Assembly (NCBI GenBank): GCA_011390035.1
Contig: JAABTE010000079.1
Location: forward strand, 1 to 9,604
DNA from: Desulfobacteraceae bacterium
Lineage (GTDB): Bacteria > Desulfobacterota > Desulfobacteria > Desulfobacterales > JAABSP01
Direction: 5' to 3'
Length of the DNA: 9,604 nt
In this document: piece by piece, positions 1 through 5,616 of the stretch
Numbering within the stretch: the stretch's first letter is position 1
How the letters are laid out: each line of letters opens with the position of its first letter
Made by a program: the position numbers and the translations under genes
Notes under the pieces: generated by a model
What the model was told of the DNA's origin: nothing
Databases searched by the model: none
Seen by the model: only the letters and a program-made list of their open reading frames with translations

Positions 1-1
1 C

Positions 2-967
2 CACCACGGCAACGGGCAGGAGGAGATCTTCCACGAGCGGTCCGACGTGCTCACCGTCTCCATCCACGGCCATCCCAGCTTCGCCTATCCGTATTATTCG
101 GGCTTCGAGGAAGACGTTGGAAAGGGCCAGGGCGAGGGCTTCAACCTGAACCTGCCCCTGCCGGAGGCGGTGGACGGACCGGCCTACCGGGAGGCCCTGA
201 AGAAGGCACTGGCCCGCATCGACGATGATCGGCCCGACTTTCTGGTGGTGGCCCTGGGCCTGGACACGGCCCGGGGCGATCCCACCGGCTCCTGGTCCCT
301 GACGGCCAGGGATTTTGAGATCAACGGCCGCAAGATCGGCGAGCTGGGCCTGCCCACCCTGGTGATCCAGGAGGGGGGCTATCGCACCCGCACCCTGGGA
401 ACCAACGCCATGCGCTTTTTCAGGGGCCTGGCCGCCGCCGGGTTCCGATCCGTGGCGGAAAACGGCCGGGAGGCGGCGCGCCTGCCCCGGAACCTGACCC
501 TGCGGGACGCGGTGGAGCCCAGGGACCCGGAACGGGTCCGCCTGCTGGTGGACATCACCGGCTTTTTCAACCCCGCCGAGGTGGACGTGGCCGAGGAGCT
601 GGTTCGGGAGCGGCTGGCGAAAGGGCCGGAGAGCGGGTACTTTTTCGTCTTCGCCGAGCAGTACGGCCGCCTGGCCGGCTATGCCTGCTATGGTCCCATC
701 GCCTGCACCGAATCGTCCTGGGATCTTTTCTGGATCGCCGTGCATCCCGATTTCCAGGGACGGGGTCTTGGCGCGAAGGTGCTGGCGGAGACCGAGCAGC
801 GTGTCCGGGCCGCCGGCGGCGCCCGGATTTACGTGGAGACCTCCCAGCGGGTCCAGTACGCCAGCACCCGGACCTTTTACGAGCGAAAGGGCTATCGGAT
901 CGCCTCTGTTCTGGAGGATTTCTACGCTCCCGGCGAGGCAAAGGCCACCTACTGCAAGGTGTTGTAA
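2..967 (+). CDS. HDAC/AcuC-type deacetylase fused to GNAT acetyltransferase (5' partial)
   Basis: The open frame enters from the left edge and ends at a TAA at 965-967, so about 321 C-terminal residues are visible. Visible residues 1-5 are HHGNG, the zinc-site signature of the histone deacetylase / AcuC / acetylpolyamine amidohydrolase fold. The later zinc ligand Asp lies in LGLDTARGDP (Asp at residue 88, codon 263-265), and the transition-state Tyr in EGGY at residue 127. The HH pair of the general base and the first zinc Asp would lie off the window. From about residue 165 a second domain begins: a GNAT N-acetyltransferase with the acetyl-CoA loop QGRGLG at residues 252-257, preceded by the strand FWIAVHPDF and followed by FYERKGYR near the end. 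The polypeptide therefore carries a deacetylase and an acetyltransferase. The internal GTG at 47 is not the start, because the frame and the HDAC homology continue upstream. Substrate unknown: acetylated protein lysines, acetylpolyamine or another acetyl-amine are all possible. Confidence 0.9.
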   Translation, partial: HHGNGQEEIFHERSDVLTVSIHGHPSFAYPYYSGFEEDVGKGQGEGFNLNLPLPEAVDGPAYREALKKALARIDDDRPDFLVVALGLDTARGDPTGSWSLTARDFEINGRKIGELGLPTLVIQEGGYRTRTLGTNAMRFFRGLAAAGFRSVAENGREAARLPRNLTLRDAVEPRDPERVRLLVDITGFFNPAEVDVAEELVRERLAKGPESGYFFVFAEQYGRLAGYACYGPIACTESSWDLFWIAVHPDFQGRGLGAKVLAETEQRVRAAGGARIYVETSQRVQYASTRTFYERKGYRIASVLEDFYAPGEAKATYCKVL

Positions 968-981
968 CGCCAAAAAAAGAC

Positions 982-1011
982 TTGCCACCCCGCCCTCCCC
1001 CGACGTACAGT
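982..1011 (+). promoter_or_regulatory. Possible sigma70-type promoter for the Amt-GGDEF-EAL gene
   Basis: TTGCCA at 982-987 (five of six matches to the -35 consensus) is followed after 18 bp by TACAGT at 1006-1011 (four of six to the -10 consensus), in the 101-bp gap between the two genes. A small inverted repeat, TCGGGC 1032-1037 with GCCCGA 1043-1048, would lie in the leader just upstream of the Shine-Dalgarno. I saw no sigma54 GG-N10-GC motif, although ammonium transporter genes often have one. Motif-only call. Confidence 0.3.
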
Positions 1012-1068
1012 CTCCATTTTTGAATTCCGTCTCGGGCATCCCGCCCGAAGGCCCGCCGAAGGAGACAA

Positions 1069-4000
1069 ATGGACCGATCGATTCTCGACATCTACTGGAT
1101 GCTGGTGGCCGCCATGCTCGTCTTTCTGATGCAGCCCGGCTTCCTGTGCCTGGAGTCGGGCCTGACCCGCTCCAAGAACAACATCGGCGTGGCGGTTAAA
1201 AACCTGTCCGACTTCGTCCTCTCCGTCTTCTCCTTCTGGGCGGTGGGTTACGGGCTGATGTACGGCCCCACCGTCGGCGGCCAGACCGCCGGCGGCCAGA
1301 TCGCTATCGGCCAGATCGCTGGCGGCCAGTTCCCTAGCGGATGGCTGAGCCGGACGCCGCTGCCCCCCGACCTGGGAGCGGATGGCGGCCTTGCCGCCTT
1401 CTTTTTTTTCCAGGCCATGTTCTGCGGCACGGCCACCACCATCTTCAGCGGGGCCGTGGCCGAAAGGATGCGGTTCGGCGCGTACATGGCCGCCGCCTTC
1501 CTGCTGGCCGTCTTCATCTACCCGATTTTCGGCCACTGGGCCTGGAACGGACTGGAAACGGGCCGGATGACCGGCTGGCTGGGGCGGCTGGGATTTGTCG
1601 ATTTCGCCGGCTCTACCGTGGTGCATGGCGTGGGCGGATGGGTGGCCCTGGCGGCGCTTTTGATCATCGGCCCCCGGCGGGGCCGCTTTCCGGCGGATGG
1701 GCCGCCCCGGGAGATCAATCCGAGCAACCTGCCCCTTTCTCTTTTAGGGGCCATGCTGCTGTGGGTGGGCTGGTTCGGGTTCAACGGCGGCAGCGCCCTG
1801 GCCATGGATGACCGGGTGCCGAACATCATCGTCAACACCCTGCTGTCCGGAACGGCCGGGGCCATGGCCTGCCTCGGGTGGGGGTGGTATCGCGCCGGCG
1901 TGCCAAAGGTGGTCTATCTGATCAACGGCTCCATCGGCGGCCTGGTGGCCGTCACGGCCAACTGCCACTGCGTGTCCGCCGGCGAATCGATCCTGATCGG
2001 CGGCGTTGGCGGCTTTGTGTACATGGGCTGCGACCGGCTGCTCATCCGGCTGCGCATTGACGACGCCGTGGGCGCGGTGCCGGCCCACCTGGGCTGCGGG
2101 ATATGGGGAACCCTGGCCGTGGCCCTGTTCGGTGATCCGGTCATCCTGGGAACGGGACTGGGGCTGGCCGGGCAGCTTGGGGTTCAGGCGGCGGGGATCG
2201 CGGCCGCCTTCGGGCTCGCCTTCGGCCTGTCCTACTCGGCGCTTTCGGGCATTGACCGGATCTTTCCCCTCCGGGTGTCCGAGGAGGCCGAGCGCATCGG
2301 CCTGAACCTGTCCGAACACGGGGCGCGGGGAGACATGCTGGACCTGTTCGAGGCCATGGACCGGCAGGCCGAGGCCCGGGACCTGTCCATGCGCCTGCCG
2401 GAGGAGCCCTTCACCGAGGCCGGACGCATCGCCCGCCGGCACAACGCCGTCATGGAGGTGCTGGAGCGCTCCGTTGCCCAGACCGAGGCGATCTTCCGTA
2501 CCGCCCGGGACGCCATCATCGCCTTTGGCCGGGACAACTTCCGCATCCTCCGGGCCAACCCCAGCGCCCTTGCCATGTTCGGCTACGAGGTGGACCGGAT
2601 GCGGGGCCTGTCCGCCGCGGCCCTGTTCGCGGACGGAAGGGTCGGGGAAGGGCTGCTGGTTTCCGGCGGCGCGGGGATGGGGGCGGGGGCGGAGATCGCC
2701 GGAAGGCGGCAAAACGGCGAGGTCTTTCCCATGGAGGCGGTCATCTCCGAGGCGGTGGCCGGCTCCCGCGCCTTTTTCGTGGGCACCTTCCGGGACCTGA
2801 CGGAGCGCAAGCGCGCCCGTGCCGTGATCCATCAGCAGCGGGCCTATTTTCGCCAGCTCTTCGAGGGCTCGCCCGAGGCCATCGCCATGCTCGATCCGGA
2901 AGGACGCATCCGCTCGGTCAACAACGCCTACGAGCGCCTGTTCGGCTACCCGGAAGATGCCATCCGGGGCCGGCGGAACCGGGATCTGGTGGTTCCGGAG
3001 GATCGACACGCCGAGGTGGCCGCCTTCAATCAGGTCATTTTAAGCGGCCATTCCATTCACAAGGAGACGGCGCGGCGCCACCAAAACGGCCGGGAAATTC
3101 CCGTGGCGCTGCTGGGTTACCCCATCGTCATCGACGGTTGCACCGAGGGGATCTTCTACATCTACCGGGATATTTCCGAGCGCAAGGCCTTCGAGACCCA
3201 GCTTCACGAAAAGGCGTTTTACGATTTCCTGACCGGCATCCCCAACCGCATCCTCTTCATGGAGCGGCTGGACCGGGCGCTGGACCGGGCCCTGACCCGG
3301 CGCCGTCGGCCGGAGGTGGTCCCCTTCGCCGTGCTGCTGGCGGATCTGGACCGGTTCAAGTGGGTCAACGACAGCCTGGGCCACATGGCCGGCGATCATC
3401 TGATCATGGAGATAAGCCGCCGGTTCGGCGAATGCCTGGGCCCCATGGACACGGTGGCCCGGATGGGGGGCGACGAATTCGCCGTGCTGGTGGAAGAATA
3501 TGAAAGCCCCAGGGATGTACTCCGCCTGGCCCGGCGCCTTCAGGATGCCGCTCAGATCCCCTTTTCCATTGACGGCCACGAGGTGCGCGTCAGTTGCAGC
3601 ATCGGGGTGGTGCTGAAAACGGAGGCGTATGAAAACGCCCAGAACATCCTCAGGGACGCGGACATCGCAATGTATCGGGCCAAGGAGCAGGGCAAGGCCC
3701 GCTTCAAGGTATTCAATCAGAAGATGCATGAGCTGACCCTGGAGAAGATGACCCTGGAAAGCGAGCTGCGGGAGGCCATCGCCGCCGGGCAACTGGCGCT
3801 GTATTATCAGCCCATTGTCTCTGTTGCTTCCGGCAGGCTTATCGGCTTTGAGGCCCTGTGCCGGTGGATACATCCCCAACAGGGGGTGATCAGCCCGGTC
3901 AAGTTCATCCCCATCGCCGAGGAGACGGGCCTCATCCTGCCTTTGGGCCGCTGGGTGATCGAGCGGGCCTGCCGGGACCTGATGCACTGGCGGCGGAGCG

Positions 4001-4518
4001 TGGCCGGCGCGGACAGGTTGAGCATGGCCGTGAACATCTCCGCCCGTCAGTTTCTTCAAAAGGATCTGGGGGATTTTATCGTGGAAACGCTGACTCGATT
4101 CGATCTGCCCCCCGAGTGTCTGCGGGTGGAGTTGACCGAAACCGTGGTCATGGGCCATGCCGGAACGGCCATCGAGCAGCTCCGGCGGCTTAAGCAGATC
4201 GGGGTGAAGGTGGCCATCGACGACTTCGGCACCGGGTACTCCTCCCTGTCCTACCTTCGGCGGTTTCCCATCGACTGGCTCAAGATCGACAAGTCTTTCG
4301 TGGATGGGCTGGGGCTGGTGGAGGATAGCACGGAGATCGTTCGCATGATTCTGTCCCTGGCGCGGAACCTGCGCATCGGCGTGGTGGCCGAGGGGGTGGA
4401 GCGCCCGGAACAGCTCGAACAGCTTAGGCAGATGGCCTGTGACAGCGCCCAGGGCTACCTGTTTTCAAAACCGGTGCCCCGGGCGGAGGTGGAAGCGATC
4501 TTTGAGCGATACCTTTAA
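1069..4518 (+). CDS. Ammonium transporter-PAS-PAS-GGDEF-EAL fusion (putative ammonium-sensing c-di-GMP enzyme)
   Basis: The start ATG has AAGGAG at 1059-1064, and the Amt family N-terminus follows at once. Residues about 8-400 form an 11-helix Amt/MEP/Rh channel: AERMRFGAY after helix 3, D178 and H186 in DFAGSTVVHG, FGFNGGS at 236-242, and the second pore His H340 in AHLGCG. Both pore histidines are kept. Residues 410-470 are a cytoplasmic linker starting GLNLSEHG, like the Amt C-terminal tail. PAS domains lie at about 471-585 and 590-710. GGDEF (about 713-883) has an intact GGDEF at 800-804 plus DLDRFKWVND. EAL (about 895-1149) has EAL at 928-930, N989, ELTET, DDFGTGYSS at 1051-1059, K1072 and E1108, so all expected catalytic residues appear present. 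It probably senses or transports ammonium in the inner membrane and makes and/or degrades c-di-GMP in the cytoplasm. Which activity dominates, and whether it transports, cannot be told. A 15-bp repeat array sits in the first periplasmic loop. Confidence 0.95.
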   Translation: MDRSILDIYWMLVAAMLVFLMQPGFLCLESGLTRSKNNIGVAVKNLSDFVLSVFSFWAVGYGLMYGPTVGGQTAGGQIAIGQIAGGQFPSGWLSRTPLPPDLGADGGLAAFFFFQAMFCGTATTIFSGAVAERMRFGAYMAAAFLLAVFIYPIFGHWAWNGLETGRMTGWLGRLGFVDFAGSTVVHGVGGWVALAALLIIGPRRGRFPADGPPREINPSNLPLSLLGAMLLWVGWFGFNGGSALAMDDRVPNIIVNTLLSGTAGAMACLGWGWYRAGVPKVVYLINGSIGGLVAVTANCHCVSAGESILIGGVGGFVYMGCDRLLIRLRIDDAVGAVPAHLGCGIWGTLAVALFGDPVILGTGLGLAGQLGVQAAGIAAAFGLAFGLSYSALSGIDRIFPLRVSEEAERIGLNLSEHGARGDMLDLFEAMDRQAEARDLSMRLPEEPFTEAGRIARRHNAVMEVLERSVAQTEAIFRTARDAIIAFGRDNFRILRANPSALAMFGYEVDRMRGLSAAALFADGRVGEGLLVSGGAGMGAGAEIAGRRQNGEVFPMEAVISEAVAGSRAFFVGTFRDLTERKRARAVIHQQRAYFRQLFEGSPEAIAMLDPEGRIRSVNNAYERLFGYPEDAIRGRRNRDLVVPEDRHAEVAAFNQVILSGHSIHKETARRHQNGREIPVALLGYPIVIDGCTEGIFYIYRDISERKAFETQLHEKAFYDFLTGIPNRILFMERLDRALDRALTRRRRPEVVPFAVLLADLDRFKWVNDSLGHMAGDHLIMEISRRFGECLGPMDTVARMGGDEFAVLVEEYESPRDVLRLARRLQDAAQIPFSIDGHEVRVSCSIGVVLKTEAYENAQNILRDADIAMYRAKEQGKARFKVFNQKMHELTLEKMTLESELREAIAAGQLALYYQPIVSVASGRLIGFEALCRWIHPQQGVISPVKFIPIAEETGLILPLGRWVIERACRDLMHWRRSVAGADRLSMAVNISARQFLQKDLGDFIVETLTRFDLPPECLRVELTETVVMGHAGTAIEQLRRLKQIGVKVAIDDFGTGYSSLSYLRRFPIDWLKIDKSFVDGLGLVEDSTEIVRMILSLARNLRIGVVAEGVERPEQLEQLRQMACDSAQGYLFSKPVPRAEVEAIFERYL
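1273..1332 (+). repeat. Four-unit 15-bp tandem repeat in the Amt periplasmic loop
   Basis: Four adjacent 15-bp units share the core GGCCAG and encode VGGQT, AGGQI, AIGQI and AGGQF (residues 69-88). Adjacent units match at 12-13 of 15 bases. By Amt topology (N-terminus outside, 11 helices) this is the loop between helices 2 and 3, on the periplasmic face. The array keeps the reading frame. Confidence 0.85.
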
Positions 4519-4571
4519 TTTGCCGCTGATCCGTCGCAGATAAGTCAAGCCCCGCAGCGCAAAGGGGTCAG

Positions 4572-4618
4572 GCGCCGCCGTGAAACCCGCGTGCGGCGCA
4601 GGCCGCTACTTTGCGGCC
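4572..4618. terminator. Paired GC-rich inverted repeats between convergent genes (weak terminator candidate)
   Basis: Between the two convergent stop codons lie GCGCCGC 4572-4578 pairing with GCGGCGC 4593-4599 (14-nt loop), and GGCCGC 4601-4606 pairing with GCGGCC 4613-4618 (6-nt loop). The second stem spans the stop codon of the minus-strand gene. Neither stem is followed by a T-run on either strand, so classical intrinsic termination is doubtful. The position in an 87-bp convergent gap is the main argument. Confidence 0.22.
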
Positions 4619-5223
4619 ACTGGGGAGGCGAAGGCCTCGGACAACTGTTTGAGCAGTGTGGTCTGATTTTCGAAAAACCGCTGGAGCAGCTCCCGCCGGG
4701 CCGTTTCGTCCACGTTGTTGCGCTGGGTCTGGGCCAGCAGATCCCGCTGCTTTTCCATCAGGGTGGCCAGGGTCTGCCGCACCTGCTCGCGGCCGGTGGT
4801 CAGCTCCTTTGCAAGCTGGGCGTTGAGCTGCTTTTGCGCTTCGAGCATCCGGGCCACATTCTCGTCCGAGCGGCGGGTGGCATCCTGAAGCTGGGCCTTG
4901 ACGCCTGTCAGATCCGCCCGCATATTTTCCGTGGCCGCGCTCATGGCGGCGCCGGCGTCGGTAGCGCTTTTCTGGATGGACTGGTCCAGCTTCGCCATGG
5001 CATCCATGAGGCCGGAAAATTCCTTGCTAAAGTTTAACTGCTTGATCTGCCTTGCGTTCTTGAAATTGCCCGACCCAATGAACAGGATCATGGCCAGGGT
5101 GAGCCAGATGGAAATTATGCCCAACCAGAGCAGGGACCTTACGTCCTTGATATGCTCGAAGGGGCTTTCCGGGGAAGGCGTCGGCGCGGGGCCTGGGATG
5201 GGCGAGTGATCGTTTTCGGTCAT
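4606..5223 (-). CDS. Single-pass membrane protein with long coiled coil, unknown function
   Basis: 205 residues. On the minus strand the ATG has AGGAGA eight bases upstream (plus-strand TCTCCT at 5232-5237), which supports this start. Residues 1-25 are Pro-rich and hydrophilic. Residues about 31-50 (LLWLGIISIWLTLAMILFIG) form one transmembrane helix with no signal-peptidase site. Residues about 65-195 are almost wholly helical, rich in Gln, Ala, Leu, Glu and Lys, and predicted by eye to be coiled coil (for example ARMLEAQKQLNAQLAKEL and TLATLMEKQRDLLAQTQ). No catalytic motif is visible. The pattern of a single anchor plus coiled coil resembles assorted scaffold or tethering proteins (chemoreceptor-like signalling helices, RmuC-like rods) but I recognise no specific family. 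It stands alone, convergent with the Amt fusion gene and divergent from the Cys-rich gene. The protein is real by codon use, Shine-Dalgarno and a coherent fold pattern; its function is not known. Confidence 0.85.
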   Translation of the reverse strand: MTENDHSPIPGPAPTPSPESPFEHIKDVRSLLWLGIISIWLTLAMILFIGSGNFKNARQIKQLNFSKEFSGLMDAMAKLDQSIQKSATDAGAAMSAATENMRADLTGVKAQLQDATRRSDENVARMLEAQKQLNAQLAKELTTGREQVRQTLATLMEKQRDLLAQTQRNNVDETARRELLQRFFENQTTLLKQLSEAFASPVAAK

Positions 5224-5271
5224 GGCGTCGTTCTCCTGTTCCTTTTCATTGATTCATTGAGGGTTGGGCGC

Positions 5272-5302
5272 TTGACGCGGATTGGATGCGTTGAAATATT
5301 AT
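5272..5302 (+). promoter_or_regulatory. Possible promoter for the Cys-rich small gene
   Basis: TTGACG at 5272-5277 (five of six) and TATTAT at 5297-5302 (five of six) are separated by 19 bp, slightly long for sigma70. The site lies 54 bp before the ATG at 5356 in the only AT-rich stretch of the intergenic region. Its -10 element coincides with that of an opposing promoter. Confidence 0.35.
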
Positions 5303-5324
5303 CGGAAGGAAATGGGTCTGTCAA
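5298..5324 (-). promoter_or_regulatory. Possible promoter for the coiled-coil membrane protein
   Basis: On the minus strand a perfect TTGACA (plus-strand TGTCAA at 5319-5324) is followed by GATAAT (plus-strand 5298-5303) at a 15-bp spacing, or by TAATAT (5296-5301) at the ideal 17 bp. Transcription would start about 65 bases before the gene's ATG at 5223. The -10 region overlaps that of the plus-strand promoter. Confidence 0.4.
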
Positions 5325-5355
5325 ATAAAATCATGAGGGCGCAAGAGGAGGGGCC

Positions 5356-5616
5356 ATGGCGTTCGAGCGAATGCCCGGCGTGATCGGCAAGGTGTATGCG
5401 CCGGATCCGGGGCCGGATCGGCATAAGAAGCATGGCTGCAAGGACTGCTTTGCCTGCCAGATGTGCGGGGATGACCGGTGCCGCGTCTGCGGGGGCGCCG
5501 GCGCCGGCGGGGACGGGCGCCGTTGCGACGGTCGGGGGCGGGTCAACCCCCGGCCGTCCTGCGCAACTCGTCGCGCATGCGCCGGGCGGTCTTTTCAATC
5601 AGCTTCAGATAGTTGA
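5356..5616 (+). CDS. Small Cys-rich protein, putative metal or Fe-S binding
   Basis: 86 residues. The ATG is preceded by a strong GAGGAGG (5345-5351) with a short 4-base spacer; the next ATG (5371, MPGVIGKVY) lies too far from it. The first 46 residues look like a real conserved domain: MPGVIGKVYAPD, a basic KKHG, then six cysteines at residues 28, 31, 34, 37, 42 and 45 spaced CX2CX2CX2CX4CX2C (core CKDCFACQMC). Such spacing suits an iron-sulfur or zinc site; the first four Cys resemble the CX2CX2C core of ferredoxins but lack the following CysPro. I believe I have seen similar tiny proteins in sulfate reducers but cannot name a family. The tail from residue 47 is Gly/Arg-rich, and its last 74 bp lie antisense to the 3' end of the next gene, so it may be an extension from loss of an earlier stop. 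No signal peptide; probably cytoplasmic. Confidence 0.7.
   Translation: MAFERMPGVIGKVYAPDPGPDRHKKHGCKDCFACQMCGDDRCRVCGGAGAGGDGRRCDGRGRVNPRPSCATRRACAGRSFQSASDS

Noticed and set aside
968..1068. Sigma54/NtrC control site before the Amt gene
   Set aside because: Expected for ammonium genes, but no GG-N10-GC element is visible in the 101-bp gap.
1744..4158. Long minus-strand frames opposite the Amt fusion gene
   Set aside because: GC-rich codon use leaves antisense frames open; the translations are low-complexity without any domain, while the plus strand encodes five recognisable domains.
5533..5552. Terminator stem CGGGGG/CCCCCG at the end of the RHH-like gene
   Set aside because: Six-base stem with an eight-base loop, no T-run on either strand, and it lies in the coding part of the Cys-rich frame.
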